NCBI GenBank assembly: GCA_963756605.1
Contig: CAVWOT010000039.1
Coordinates: forward strand, 1 to 64,000
From: Bog-159 sp963756605
GTDB lineage: Bacteria > Acidobacteriota > Terriglobia > Bryobacterales > Bryobacteraceae
Reading direction: 5' to 3'
Length of the DNA stretch: 64,000 bases
Part shown: positions 1 to 9,596 of the stretch, in pieces
Numbering within the stretch: position 1 is the stretch's first letter
Layout: each line of letters starts with the position of its first letter
Position numbers and translations under genes: made by a program
Notes under the pieces: model-generated
Told to the model about the DNA's origin: nothing
The model's input: the letters and a program-made list of their open reading frames with translations, nothing else
Databases searched by the model: none

Positions 1-1585
1 TTCAGCCACTTGGCGTGCTGGCTGAACATCGAGTCGACGATACGGATGAAGGCCTCGTAACTATTGAACAGCCCGTGCCGCCCGGTGAGCAAATATCCTT
101 CCAGCCAACCTTCGCATTGGTGCTCGCTCAACATCGAGTCCAACACGCGTCCGGCGGGTGCCAGGAATTCATCGTTCTTTACTTTCCGGGCGTCCCACTG
201 ACGGTTGGTGACTTCAAAGACCGCGCCCAGGAGATTCGAAACTGTCTCATCCGGACCGAAGATACGGAAATTGCGCTGATCCTGATTCAGCTTGGTCACG
301 TCGCGCAGGAACTTACCCAGCACGAGCGTATCCTGGCCGTCGACGGCGCCGGGCGAAGGCACATTCACCGCGTGGTCGTGGAAGTCCGGCATGCGCAGGT
401 CGCGCAGCAGAATGCCGCCGTTGGCGTGCGGATTGGCGCCCATCCGCCGGTCGCCCTTCGGCGCCAGATCGGCCAATTCCGGCATCAGGCGGCCATTTTC
501 ATCGAATAGCTCCTCGGCCTTGTAGCTCTTCATCCAGCTTTCAAGCTGTTTGACATGATCGGGATGCGCGGAATCCACCAGAATCGGCACCTGGTGCGCG
601 CGGAAGGTGCCCTCGATTTGCAGGCCGTCGACTACCTTCGGTCCCGTCCAACCCTTGGGCGATCTCAGCACGATCATGGGCCAGCGCGGCCGGGTCGTAT
701 CGCCGTTCTTCCGCGCATTGTTTTGGATTTCGCGGATGTCCTCGATGGCCGTTTCCAAAGTGGTGGCCATGAGTTGATGCATCGTTTCCGGCTCGTCGCC
801 TTCCACAAAGTAGGGCGTCCCAGCCGCAGCCTCGGAAGAATTGCTCCAGTTCCTCATGCTCGATGCGGGCCAGGACGGTCGGGTTGCTGATCTTGTAACC
901 GTTGAGGTGCAGGATCGGCAGGACGGCGCCGTCGGTGATGGGGTCGAGAAACTTGTTGGACTGCCATGCGGTGGCCAAAGGCCCCGTTTCCGCTTCACCG
1001 TCGCCGACCACACACGCGACGATCAGACCGGGATTGTCGAATGCCGCACCAAAAGCATGGCTGAGCGAATACCCCAGTTCGCCGCCTTCGTGAATCGAAC
1101 CTGGCGTGGTCGGCGCAACGTGGCTGGAAATTCCGCCGGGAAACGAGAACTGCATGAACAGCTTCTTGCAGTCCGGCCTCGTCCTGGGTGACGTTCGGAT
1201 AGATCTCACTCCAGGTGCCTTCGAGGTAAACGTTGCCCACAATCGCCGGGCCGCCGTGACCGGGACCGGCGATGTAGAACATGTCCAGGTCATACTTCTT
1301 GATCACCCGGTTCAGGTGCACGTAGATGAAGTTCTGGCCCGGCGTCGTGCCCCAATGCCCGACCACCAGGGGCTTCACGTGAGACAGCTTCAGCGGCTCC
1401 TTCAGCAGCGGATTGTCGTAAAGATAAATCTGGCCGACCGACAGATAGTTGGCGGCGCGCCAGTAGGCATTCATCTTGTGGAGCAGGTCCGGCGTGAGTG
1501 TGTTGGTTTTGATGGCTAAGTCCTTAGCGTCGATCGCGTCGGGTTTCTTGTGAAGCACTTCCGGAGTAAGTGTGTTGGTTTTCAT
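1..1585 (-). pseudogene. xfp: Phosphoketolase, frameshifted and cut by the window edge
   Basis: Phosphoketolase splits xylulose-5-phosphate or fructose-6-phosphate with phosphate to acetyl phosphate, using thiamine diphosphate. The family sequence is clear but lies in three frames. Frame one runs from 1585 to about 1166 and contains VGHWGTTPG and GPGHGGPA. Frame two runs to about 812 and contains FSFPGG, SIHEGGELGYSLSHAFGAA and GDGEAETGP. Frame three runs off the left edge and contains TPYFVEGDEPET, RWPMIVLRSPKGWTGPK and KLNQDQRNFRIFGPDE. Each junction is explained by one extra base: CAAGAAG where CAGAAG restores frame near 1166, and TGGGACG where TGGACG restores frame near 812. It follows the acetate kinase pseudogene by 3 bases, the usual operon for turning acetyl phosphate into ATP and acetate. 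The N-terminus carries a duplicated segment, described separately. Two sequencing insertions are the alternative explanation. Confidence 0.88.
1475..1582 (-). repeat. Imperfect 36-bp direct repeat at the 5' end of xfp
   Basis: Positions 1475-1510 and 1547-1582 match at 31 of 36 bases and are spaced 72 bp apart. In protein they give KTNTLTPEVLHK followed 24 codons later by KTNTLTPDLLHK. The inner copy is the one that continues into conserved phosphoketolase sequence (KMNAYWRAANYLS), so the outer copy looks like a partial tandem duplication of the gene start that has since diverged. Confidence 0.75.
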
Positions 1586-1588
1586 GAT

Positions 1589-2799
1589 TCAATCCTTTTC
1601 GTTCACCGCGCCGGCTTCGAGAATGCGACACACCGAGCGCGCAATCATCAGATCTTCGTCCGTGCGAATGACGCGCACCGTGACCCGGCTGGCGTCCGTG
1701 GAAATCACCGCCGCAGTCTCCGCATTGCGCGACTCGCTCAGTTCGATGCCGAGGAAGCCCAGCCCATCGCAGATGCGCGCGCGGACGCAGCGGCGCATTT
1801 TCGCCGATGCCTCCGGCGAAGACGAGCGTGTCCAATCCGCCGAGCGCGGCGGCGAAGGAGCCGATCCACTTTTTCGCCTGATAACAAAACAGCGCCACGG
1901 CTTCCGCCGCCCGGACATCATGCGGCTTCCTGCGCGAGCAAGTCGCGCATGTCGGAGCTGATTTCCGAAACGCCGAGCAGTCCGGACTTGTGGTTCACCA
2001 TTTCGTAAAACTGTTTGGTGGTCATCTGCTCGGTTCGCGCCAGATACGGCGCCAGGCCGGGATCCAGATCGCCGGAGCGGGTGCTCATCACCAATCCCGC
2101 CGTCGGCGTGAAGCCCATGCTGGTGTCGATGCTCTTGCCGTCGCGCACGGCGGCCATGCTCGCGCCGTTGCCGAGATGAGCCAGGATGACGCGGCCAGTG
2201 GTCGCCGCCGGGTCGCCCAGACGCGCGAGTTCTTCCATCAGGTAGGCATAGGACAAACCATGGAAACCGTAGCGTTGCACTCCCTTCGCGTAGTAGCAAC
2301 GCGGGATGGGAAGCAGCTTGGCAACCCGCGGCATGGTGCGGTGAAACGCCGTGTCAAAACAGGCTACCTGCGGCAGTTTCGGATGCCGTTGGCGGAACGT
2401 CTCGATCAGTTCGATCTCGCGGGGCAGATGGTCCGGATCGTACGGACTGATGCGATGCAATTCATCCAACAATTCCTGGGTGACCAGCTCGGGCGCAGTA
2501 TGTTGCATGCCGTGCACCACGCGGTGTCCCACGGCTCGAACCGACTCGAAGCCATGCTGCACTTCGAGCCAGTCCATCAGAAAAGACGCCGCTGATTTGT
2601 GGTCGGAGGCGTCGAGGCTGTGGCTGTCCTTCCGATTCCCGGCCGGGTCATGGAAGGTCAGATTCGTTCCGGTCATGCCGATGCGATCCACCGTTCCATA
2701 AAGCCTCCGCTTCGACGGTTCGTTGGCCGGGTACACTCCGAACTTGATGCTCGACGAACCGCCATTAATCGTCAGGATGCATGGGGCATTGGGTTTCAT
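1589..2799 (-). pseudogene. ackA: Acetate kinase, two frameshifts in the 3' third
   Basis: Acetate kinase makes ATP and acetate from acetyl phosphate and ADP. Residues 1-293 read normally from the ATG at 2799 with NGGSSSIKF, GHRVVHG, FDTAFH, RYGFHGLSY and AHLGNGAS. The frame then hits TGA after LLAQEAA near 1918. The expected continuation, ALFCYQAKKWIGSF and VFAGGIGENAP, is in a second frame. The C-terminus, VRARICDGLGFLGI to AGAVNEKD, is in a third, entered near 1798. Both changes are +1. The rebuilt protein would be about 403 residues, the normal family length, so nothing else is lost. It lies 4 bases after a HAD pseudogene and 3 bases before xfp, so the whole acetyl-phosphate module is broken. 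Neither shift sits in a long homopolymer, which argues somewhat against sequencing error. Confidence 0.88.
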
Positions 2800-2803
2800 G
2801 TAA

Positions 2804-3200
2804 TTAATCCGAATGAAGCCAATTTCGCGCAGGTGGACTGGTAATCTGTGTGAAGTATGCTTTGAATCCCAAACCTTCCGCGATCTTCAAGCCGTGCCGG
2901 ATCTTGAGTTGGGTCATTAGCTCAATCATCTCGGGGCGAGATTTCGATTGCGCGCACATACAGCGCCGAAACTGGGCCCGGGTAAACGGGCGCTTTTGGT
3001 AGAAGACCAGCCAGCCCAAATATTTTTCGAAGGTAAGCTTCCCTTCCTCGTGAGTTTCGAAGGTCAGGCGATGCCGCGCCTCCATCTCGGCCCACTCCAG
3101 ATTGAAGTGCTTCGCCCGCCGTTCTGCAGGCTATATGATCCCAACCGTTGGTGAGCAGAGCACCGCCGATATCCACAGGGTATGTAACGGCCCCGGACAC
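2804..3200 (-). pseudogene. HAD-superfamily hydrolase remnant
   Basis: The start of the fold is visible as DIGGALLTNGWDH near 3160, resembling the DVGGVLLTNGWDH start of HAD phosphatases that often accompany phosphoketolase genes. One extra base after the GWDH codons shifts the frame, after which PAERRAKHFNLEWAEMEARH and LVFYQKRPFTRAQFRR follow. At LKIRHGLKIA the sequence jumps directly to EGLGFKAYF, which in the family lies roughly 70 residues further on. The acidic motif and the conserved lysine region are therefore deleted. What remains cannot fold as a phosphatase. It ends 4 bases before ackA. The family assignment is from memory of these neighbours, not from an alignment. Confidence 0.7.
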
Positions 3201-3203
3201 TGT

Positions 3204-3590
3204 CACCTCAAGCGCCGGAGCACCGGAAGCGCCTCCCCGGCGATCGGGCCAAGTTCCGTCGCTTGAGTGGTCTGGTCGTCTGTGAGCCGAATGAGAACTT
3301 GTTTTTCGAACAGAGGTCTAGGTGTCATCTTCGTCTTCTCCCGTTAAATTCAACTCTCGAACACTACGCCCAACATAATTGGGTCTCCAATACGCGCCGG
3401 GTGACTCGTCGCTAAGAAGCCGTTCCGTCCCGCCACGCCGTTCCGCGGCACGGACAGACCCTGAACGCTCCTTCTTCGATGCGACGGCGCCCTTCTCGGG
3501 GCCGTTGTTCCGCCCATTTTGTCGCCGCGTCGCGCCCGCACCCGCGGGTTGAGCCTCAGCCTTGAATTCTTGCAGTTGTTCGCGTGCCAC
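3204..3590 (-). CDS. Two overlapping unrecognised small ORFs
   Basis: An ORF of 90 codons (3590 to 3318) begins MAREQLQEFKAEAQ, is rich in Arg, Gly and Ser, and ends in an acidic tail EDEDDT. A second ORF of 41 codons starts at the ATG at 3329 inside the first and ends at 3204 (MTPRPLFEKQVLIRL to VLRRLR). I recognise no family in either. The region between the broken UPF0182 and HAD genes probably once held another gene of this cluster, so both may be chance ORFs in decayed sequence. Confidence 0.2.
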
Positions 3591-3641
3591 CAGCTATCTC
3601 CTTTGCCGCGTTGCGGAGTTAAGATCGCGCATTGCCGGTAC

Positions 3642-4413
3642 CTATTGTGGCGGCCCGGCCAGCGAGCGTTCGAGCGCATCCATCGCCTTGCCGAAGTTTC
3701 CCCAATTCCCCTGCTGCATGTCCTTTTGTGCATCGCCTAATTCCGGTTGCAGCCGGAGCGAGGCCTGCGCGGGATTCTGGGGTTGCTGCGCCCCAAAGAC
3801 GGTTTGGACGGCTTCATCGAGTGTAGGCTCCATCGCCACTTTATCCCCCGAAATCACGATTACGCGCTTGAGTTGTGGGAAGTCTGTGCCTTCCGCCGTG
3901 AGGTACAGCGGTACTACGCAGAGAAAAGAGTTCTCGATCGGCACCGCGTTTAAATTTCCGCGAATGACTTTGGAACCTTTTTGGTCCCAAAGGGGTCAGT
4001 TGCTGGGCGATTGTCGTGTTCTGATCGATCATCGCCGCGATTTGCATCGGGCCGTAGATGAGCTTGCCTTTGGGAAGTTCGTAAAAGAGCATTTCCCCGT
4101 ATTCGGGGAAATCGCACCGGGCAGCCAGCCAGGAGATCATATCATTTCGCTTCTGAGGCGTTAAAGGAGTCATCAGGAGGTACTCGAGCTGGTGGCTTCC
4201 GGAGAGTTTCATCAGGATGTAATACGGCTGCATGGGCGCGACCGTGCTCGCATAGTTTGCTTGGGGGAGCACCCAGAGGTCCTCGCAGACGGCTGCAACA
4301 ATAATGAGTTTCAGCGGACGCCAACGGTGAACGGTGCGATAACTTCCGACGGCCCTGATCCTTTCGGCTGCGGGCGGCGTTGGCTGCTCGACGTGGATCA
4401 GATTCTCGACCAT
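3642..4413 (-). pseudogene. C-terminal fragment of a UPF0182 (COG1615) membrane protein
   Basis: UPF0182 proteins are large (about 900 residues) multi-pass membrane proteins of unknown function. Only the C-terminal part is present. LWVLPQANYAS, PYYILMKL, LLMTPLTPQKRNDMISW, KLIYGPMQIAAMIDQNT and IAQQLT are in one frame. IENSFLCVVPLYL, LKRVIVISGDKVAMEPTLDEA and the helical tail AMDALERSLAGPPQ are in another. The change falls at about 3990, where ACCCCTTTGG has one C more than the in-frame ACCCTTTGG. Upstream of about 4400 the similarity stops, so the N-terminal two thirds are gone. It lies upstream of the phosphoketolase cassette on the same strand and shares its decay. Confidence 0.78.
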
Positions 4414-5175
4414 TGGCTTTACAACCTCTCCCTTGGTCCGAGACGCTGGCCGACGACTACGGGCCGGTGCAACTGGATCACGCGCATTAAGGTCCCGGCC
4501 GATCGACCCGGCCCCAGTTTATCGGTGGGGTGTCGGGGTGAACGAGCATTGAGTACCAAACGTCCTAACCCGTCAGCGACACGCCGTTGCTGCACTTGGA
4601 AGCGGCCCGTCGAGATGGATGCAGTTGGAAGCGCAGCGGCGAATCTCCAGGGTATTCTTAGCAGTTCGTTTGCCACTCGGAGTGCTGCTCTCAATTTTCG
4701 GGCGTAGGGTTTCGGAGTCCCTCGCTCCGCGAGCGGTCGAACCGTCAGTCACAGTTGGCGTCGGCAAAGTCCGCACCTTCAGGTGCAGATATCGCCGTTC
4801 GAAACCAGTGTCTTTCCACTGGCCCGGCCTAGAACCTCTGCATCCGAAAAGCGGGTTCTGTTTCTGGATCGTCTCGTGCTACGAGCCATAAACGATCCGC
4901 CGGTGTGAGTCGATGCCAAGTGACACGCGTTCTCGATAGATACGCACTGAGCACGCAGTTGGCCACCCGATGGTTTGCCCCGGGAAAGACGCGGCGGCGC
5001 AGGCCGCGCCCTTCCAAATGCAGATGCTGCGTCGGAAAGTGCAGTCTTCGCTGTTTCAGCACGCCGTCGTCCGCCCACTCCGCTTGCCCGCCTCTTGATG
5101 GCAATGGAGGCCGGCGTGCCCTGCATTTATATGGAGCCGCCGCGGGAAAACGGCCCCAAACTTTGGAGGAACACC
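4414..5175. other. No intact gene
   Basis: About 760 bases with no ORF I can support. A minus-strand stretch near 4905-5104 reads RTRVTWHRLTPADRLWLVARDDPET, which faintly recalls integrase-core transposases (RLTxADRL, KPET), but no catalytic motif is present and I would not call it. The rest looks like decayed sequence continuous with the UPF0182 fragment. Confidence 0.4.
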
Positions 5176-5580
5176 TTGACTACATTAGAGACACTAACGG
5201 AAACAGCGTCGGACTTTGGCAAACAGACGCAGGAATCAATCGAGGAGTTGGGCCGGTCAGCTGGCCGGAAACTGGATGAAGTGCGAGATGAGACAGGGGC
5301 TGCACTCCATTCGGCTGCCTCCTCCGTTCGCAGCACTGGGCACGACAGTTCCGCGGCGATCGACAACTGCTCAACCCACACGGCGGACCGCCTGGATGCT
5401 ACGGCATCGTACATCGAAGATCACGACCTGGGGGATGCAGTCACCGGCTTGCGGCGGTTTGCTCGCCGGCATCTGACAGGATCCGTGGTCGCCGCGGCCG
5501 CGATCGGCGTTTTAGCCGGAGCCTTTCTGAGCCGGGTGACACACTCCTGCGGGAGAGCCGCCGAACCCACGCAAAGGTAG
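5176..5580 (+). CDS. Small coiled-coil protein with a C-terminal membrane anchor
   Basis: A 134-residue protein. The TTG at 5176 is preferred as start because GGAGG lies at 5165-5169, 6 bases before it; the longer reading from 4975 has low-complexity Arg/Pro/Ala sequence and no such site. Residues 1-80 are hydrophilic, Ala/Ser/Thr/Glu-rich and helix-prone (TASDFGKQTQESIEELGRSA). GDAVTGLRRFARRHLTG and a membrane helix, SVVAAAAIGVLAGAFLSRV, follow, ending THSCG. This layout resembles the ElaB/YqjD/DUF883 class of membrane-tethered stress proteins, though the identity is too loose to name it. The next gene starts 17 bases on in the same direction, so the two may be cotranscribed. Confidence 0.6.
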   Translation: MTTLETLTETASDFGKQTQESIEELGRSAGRKLDEVRDETGAALHSAASSVRSTGHDSSAAIDNCSTHTADRLDATASYIEDHDLGDAVTGLRRFARRHLTGSVVAAAAIGVLAGAFLSRVTHSCGRAAEPTQR

Positions 5581-5597
5581 TCTCGCCGCAGGGCCTT

Positions 5598-6143
5598 ATG
5601 AAGAAACGACAGTCCGAGCCGGCAACAAATGACGGCACGCCTTGCGACCAGGGCCCCGTGTCTTTTTCGTTAGAAACTCGGATCGGCCATCGCCAGTTTA
5701 AGATATCTTCTTGGAAGCACCTGCGGAACACTCGGCTACTGGTAATTCTCTCATCGCCGCTTATTTACGCTTGTGTGCTTCCGTTCTTGCTGCTCGACGC
5801 CGCGGTTGCCATCTATCAGCTTGTCTGCTTCCCCATCTACGGGATTCCCAAGGTTCGCAGGAAAGACTACTTGGTCTTCGATCGTGGACGGCTGGCCTAT
5901 CTGAATACGATTGAGAGGGTCGGCTGTATTTATTGTTCTTATGCCAACGGATTGCTCGGCTTTGTTACTGAAGTTGCGGCGCGCACCGAGCAATATTTTT
6001 GTCCGATCAAGCATGCTCGGGCGTTGGTTGGGATGCACTCCCGATACGCGAGGTTTCTGCCGTACGGAGACGCCCGAGCTTACCGCGAGCAGTCGGCAGC
6101 CCTAGCCCGCGCGTACAGCGACCTCGCGGCAAGAGTCAAGTGA
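5598..6143 (+). CDS. Conserved membrane protein with CxxC and CPIKHA motifs
   Basis: A 181-residue protein of unknown function. Residues 46-85 are strongly hydrophobic (VILSSPLIYACVLPFLLLDA) and give one or two membrane helices. After FPIYGIPKVRRKDYLVFDRGRLAYLN come CIYCSYANG and, about 30 residues later, RTEQYFCPIKHA. The three cysteines and the histidine could bind a metal. The IPKVRRKDYLVFDR...RLAYLN and CIYCxYANG pattern is one I associate with a conserved hypothetical found in several phyla, but I cannot give a family number. It follows the coiled-coil protein by 17 bases. The ATG at 5598 is the only sensible start. Confidence 0.65.
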   Translation: MKKRQSEPATNDGTPCDQGPVSFSLETRIGHRQFKISSWKHLRNTRLLVILSSPLIYACVLPFLLLDAAVAIYQLVCFPIYGIPKVRRKDYLVFDRGRLAYLNTIERVGCIYCSYANGLLGFVTEVAARTEQYFCPIKHARALVGMHSRYARFLPYGDARAYREQSAALARAYSDLAARVK

Positions 6144-6199
6144 ACGTCGAGAGGGCTATTCTGCCTGTTCGCGGCCACATTATGTCCTGCACTTCCACG

Positions 6200-6467
6200 T
6201 GCAGGAACTGCTCGGCGCAACGAGTTCGTTAGTAAATCTTGCATCACACCGGCATGTGCATCGCGAATGTGTCGATCTCTCTTTCGACTGTTTGCGCTCG
6301 CTCGCCCCGAGCAGTGGGCCATCCATGTGCCGCTGGGCAAGCTCAAAACGGAACGCTTGGTTCCCGTGGATTCTCGGCCGCGCGGCCGTTACATGTTGAT
6401 TCGCAGGCTCCGCGCTGCAACTGCAGCAGGTCGTCTCGACGGTCGGAATTCCAGTCCGCACCGTTGA
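6200..6467 (+). pseudogene. Remnant of a tyrosine-recombinase-type integrase
   Basis: An open stretch reads EQWAIHVPLGKLKTERLVPVDSRPR at about 6310-6390. This is like the strand of phage-type integrases just after the first catalytic arginine (a hydrophobic strand, GKxxKxRxVPV). No catalytic Arg, His or Tyr box can be seen on either side and the rest is short out-of-frame pieces. It is treated as a relic of a mobile element lying between the small membrane genes and padR. Confidence 0.35.
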
Positions 6468-6486
6468 GAACGAACCTGCGTACCTC

Positions 6487-6515
6487 TTGACATTCTAAAG
6501 GAAAACTGGCATACT
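6487..6515 (+). promoter_or_regulatory. Sigma-70 promoter of padR
   Basis: TTGACA at 6487-6492, a 17-base spacer and CATACT at 6510-6515. The ATG of padR is at 6524, only 8 bases after the -10, so transcription would start at or within a few bases of the start codon and the mRNA would be leaderless or nearly so. Confidence 0.7.
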
Positions 6516-6523
6516 CCTCTTGG

Positions 6524-6868
6524 ATGTCTACAAGTAACGCCAAACCCGATATCTTGCAAGGCACGCTGGACCTGATGGTGCTGCGCACGCTCGAGACCAT
6601 GGGCCCGCAGCACGGCTTCGGCCTGGCCAAGCGCATCCAGCAGATCTCGGCCGGCGCGCTCGATTTGAATCAGGGGACTCTTTACCCCGCGTTGCTGCGT
6701 CTTGAACAGCGCGGCTGGATCTCCTCACGCTGGGGCGCTTCCGATAAGAACCGCCGCGCGAAGTTCTACGACCTGACCAAATCCGGCCGCAAGCAGATCG
6801 CCCGCGAGACGGACGATTGGGCGCGCACCGTTGCCTTGATGGACCGCTTTCTGCGGGCCGCCGAATAG
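6524..6868 (+). CDS. PadR-family transcriptional regulator
   Basis: A 114-residue PadR repressor. The winged helix is plain: DILQGTLDLMVLRTLE (first helix), QHGFGLAKRIQQ, GALDLNQGTLYPALLRLEQRGWI (recognition helix and wing) and the dimerising C-terminal helix RKQIARETDDWARTVALMDRFL. PadR proteins bind palindromes near their own promoter and are released by ligands such as phenolics or drugs. The gene is followed after 8 bases by an ADOP permease with a good AGGAG site, the usual acidobacterial padR-permease pair, so it most likely controls that permease and itself. Its promoter leaves almost no leader. Confidence 0.92.
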   Translation: MSTSNAKPDILQGTLDLMVLRTLETMGPQHGFGLAKRIQQISAGALDLNQGTLYPALLRLEQRGWISSRWGASDKNRRAKFYDLTKSGRKQIARETDDWARTVALMDRFLRAAE

Positions 6869-6876
6869 GAGCCCAA

Positions 6877-9543
6877 ATGCGCACGTTATGGAAACGTCTG
6901 CTAGCGTTCTTTTCGCGCCGCCAGTCGGATCGCGAATTGAACGAGGAGGTGGAAACTCACCTGGAGATGCGCGCCGCGGAGTTGCGCGATCAGGGAGTGG
7001 ATCCGGCCGCGGCCCGCGCCGCCGCCCGCCGTGAATTCGGCGGGGTCGAGCAAGTCAAAGAAAGATACCGCGACCGCCGCGGCATTCCCTGGCTGGAGGG
7101 TCTGGCGAAGGATGCGCGCTACGGACTGCGCGGACTCGGCCGCAATCCCGCTTTTACGCTGGCCGCAGTGCTTTCGCTGGCGTTGGGCATCGGCGCGAAT
7201 ACCGCCATTTTCTCGTTCGTAGATACGCTGATGCTCCGCATGCTGCCCGTGGATAAGCCGGAGCAACTGGTGTATCTCTACCGTACGGGAGGCTGGGGCA
7301 AAGGCTTCGCGTCCTATCCGCTCTATCTGGAATTCCGCAAACACACGGACTTGTTTGCCGGCGTGTTCGCGCGCAGTTCGGCGGCTAAGGTGCGCTTCGC
7401 TGCCGGCCACGGCGATTCCGTCGAGTATGTGCGGCGCGAATTTGTCACCGGCAATTACTTCCCTGTGCTGGGAGTCAAGCCGGCCATCGGCCGCCTTTTT
7501 CAGGATGAAGACAATCGCACTCCCCAAGGGCACCCGCTGGTGGTGTTGAGCTACGATTTCTGGCGCAACCGGCTGGCGCAAGATCCGGCCGTGCTGGGGC
7601 GCGTGCTGAACGTGGATGAGCAGCCCTTGACGGTGATCGGCGTGGCGGCTCCCGGATTTCATGGCATGGAAGTGGACACCCATGCGGATCTGTGGGTCCC
7701 GGCGATGATGTTCCGCGGCCAGGTGATGGAGCCCGGCATGCACTGGGTCTGGATTATGGCGCGCCGCCGGCCGGAGATCCCCAGGGGCCGTGTGCAGGCG
7801 GCTGCCAGTACGATCATGCAGCAATATCTGACGAGCGTTTACGGTGCGCGGCACGACGCGTTCGGCAAGTTCGCTATGGAGCAGAAAATCGAGGTCCGCG
7901 ACGCGGGCGTGGGCATCTCCATGCTGCGCGAAGCCTTCGCCAAGCCGCTGACCATCCTGATGGCCGCGGTCGCCATGGTGCTGCTGATCGCGTGCGCCAA
8001 TGTAGCCAGCCTTCTGATTGCCCGCGGAGCCGTGCGCCGCCGGGAAATTGCGCTGCGCTTTTCGTTGGGAGCGACGCGCGGCCGGCTGGTACGCCAGTGG
8101 TTGATCGAGAGCCTGTTGCTGGCACTCGCGGGCAGCGTCTTGGGCTTGGCGTTCGCCGTCTGGGGCGATCGCTACATGCTTCTGTTTCTGCCGGCCGGCG
8201 CCGGCGCGCGATTCGACGTCGTGCCCGATGCGGCCGTGCTGGGTTTCACGCTGGGCATTTCGATTCTCTCCGCGCTGCTTTTCGGATTGGCGCCGGCCTT
8301 GCGCGCCACCTCGCTCGATCCCTCCGCTGCGTTAAAGGACGGAGGCTCCCGGCAGGCCGGCCGCGGCGCCCGCGCTGGATTCCGCAAAGCTTTGGTCGTA
8401 GCGCAAGTGGCGCTGTCCGTGATCCTGGTGGCGGCGGCCGGGTTGTTTGTGCACAGCCTGGCGGACCTGCGCGCCATCAATCCCGGATTCGTGGCGCAAA
8501 ACGTAGTGACGTTCTCGCTCGACTACCCGCGGGCGTGGAAGAGCGTCGACCAGGAGAAGTATCGGGAGAGATTGCTGGCGCGGCTGGTGGGATTGCCTGG
8601 GGTCCACTCAGCGAGTTATGGAATGCCGGGTCCATACCAGCGCGGTGACGCGACGGCCTCCATCCGGGTGCCCGGCTCGGCGCGTACGGCCAAAGAAGGC
8701 GCGGAGGTGAATGTACAGTACGTCGGTCCGGCGTACTTTGAAACCATTGGCGTACGGCCGCGGTGGGGCAGGGAATTCACTCAGGCCGACTTGCATGCGA
8801 CGCGCAAAGTAGCAGTCGTAAATGAAGCATTCGTGCGCGATTTCCTGCCAGGTACGGCAGACCCCACCGCCCGGGTGCTCAGCTTCGACGATTCGAAGGC
8901 CGAAGGCGGAGAGCCTACCTTCATCGTGGGAGTGGTGCGCGATCTGTTGCACGAGGGTCTGAAAACGCGCGCCAAACCGACGGTGTACATTCCTTCCACG
9001 CAGAATGACTTCGTAATGCTGGTGCGCGCGCAATTGCCCGCGGCTGCGATGCTGCGGGCGATCCGGCGCGAATTGCACGCGCTCGATCCGGAAGTGGCGC
9101 TAGTGGATCCACGCACACTGGGCGAGCTGGTAGACGATTCCATTTTCGTCGAGCGCATGATCGCGATTTTGAGCGGATTCTTCGGCGGGCTCGCCCTCTT
9201 GCTGGCCGCCATCGGCATCTATGGGGTGATGGCATATGCAGTGACGCGGCGCACTGCTGAAATCGGCCTGCGCATCGCATTAGGCGCGGCGCCGGCGCGC
9301 ATCGAGTGGATGGTGCTGCGCGACGGCCTGTGGCTGATCGGACTGGGTGCCGCGATCGGGCTGCCGCTGTCGCTGGCCGCCAGCCGCATTACGGCCTCGC
9401 TGCTTTACGGGATAAAGCCGAACGACCCGCTGGCTTTCATATTGACGCTGGCTGTCCTGCTGGTAGTGGGCATCCTGGCCGCGTTTCTGCCGGCACACCG
9501 GGCGGCCGCCGTGGCACCTGTGGACGCACTCCGCCACGAATAG
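6877..9543 (+). CDS. ADOP-type MacB/FtsX permease (PadR-linked)
   Basis: An 888-residue permease of the acidobacterial duplicated orphan permease type: MacB-like, with two periplasmic-plus-FtsX units and no ATPase gene next to it. The start at 6877 is chosen because AGGAG lies 6-10 bases ahead; the longer frame overlaps padR. Residues 15-60 are the soluble prefix found in PadR-linked members (ELNEEVETHLEMRAAELRDQG). The first membrane helix is FTLAAVLSLALGIGANTAIF, followed by a MacB periplasmic domain. FtsX helices contain LLIACANVASLLIARGAVRRREIALR and, in the second half, LLLAAIGIYGVMAYAVTRRTAEIGLRIALGA. It ends in PVDALRHE. The partner ATPase, substrate and direction are unknown. It is complete and, with padR, forms a two-gene operon. 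Confidence 0.92.
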   Translation: MRTLWKRLLAFFSRRQSDRELNEEVETHLEMRAAELRDQGVDPAAARAAARREFGGVEQVKERYRDRRGIPWLEGLAKDARYGLRGLGRNPAFTLAAVLSLALGIGANTAIFSFVDTLMLRMLPVDKPEQLVYLYRTGGWGKGFASYPLYLEFRKHTDLFAGVFARSSAAKVRFAAGHGDSVEYVRREFVTGNYFPVLGVKPAIGRLFQDEDNRTPQGHPLVVLSYDFWRNRLAQDPAVLGRVLNVDEQPLTVIGVAAPGFHGMEVDTHADLWVPAMMFRGQVMEPGMHWVWIMARRRPEIPRGRVQAAASTIMQQYLTSVYGARHDAFGKFAMEQKIEVRDAGVGISMLREAFAKPLTILMAAVAMVLLIACANVASLLIARGAVRRREIALRFSLGATRGRLVRQWLIESLLLALAGSVLGLAFAVWGDRYMLLFLPAGAGARFDVVPDAAVLGFTLGISILSALLFGLAPALRATSLDPSAALKDGGSRQAGRGARAGFRKALVVAQVALSVILVAAAGLFVHSLADLRAINPGFVAQNVVTFSLDYPRAWKSVDQEKYRERLLARLVGLPGVHSASYGMPGPYQRGDATASIRVPGSARTAKEGAEVNVQYVGPAYFETIGVRPRWGREFTQADLHATRKVAVVNEAFVRDFLPGTADPTARVLSFDDSKAEGGEPTFIVGVVRDLLHEGLKTRAKPTVYIPSTQNDFVMLVRAQLPAAAMLRAIRRELHALDPEVALVDPRTLGELVDDSIFVERMIAILSGFFGGLALLLAAIGIYGVMAYAVTRRTAEIGLRIALGAAPARIEWMVLRDGLWLIGLGAAIGLPLSLAASRITASLLYGIKPNDPLAFILTLAVLLVVGILAAFLPAHRAAAVAPVDALRHE

Positions 9544-9596
9544 TGCGCACGCGGCTGGGTGCCCGCGGCGCCGCCACAGGCATAGCGACTGCCCCC

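Noticed and set aside
1..2799. Programmed frameshifting in xfp and ackA
   Set aside because: Four separate shifts lacking slippery heptamers, stimulatory structures or conserved position do not fit programmed recoding; decay or sequencing error is simpler.
4829..5104. Integrase-core transposase remnant
   Set aside because: Only a short RLTPADRL-like string recalls the family; no DDE residue or neighbouring motif was found.
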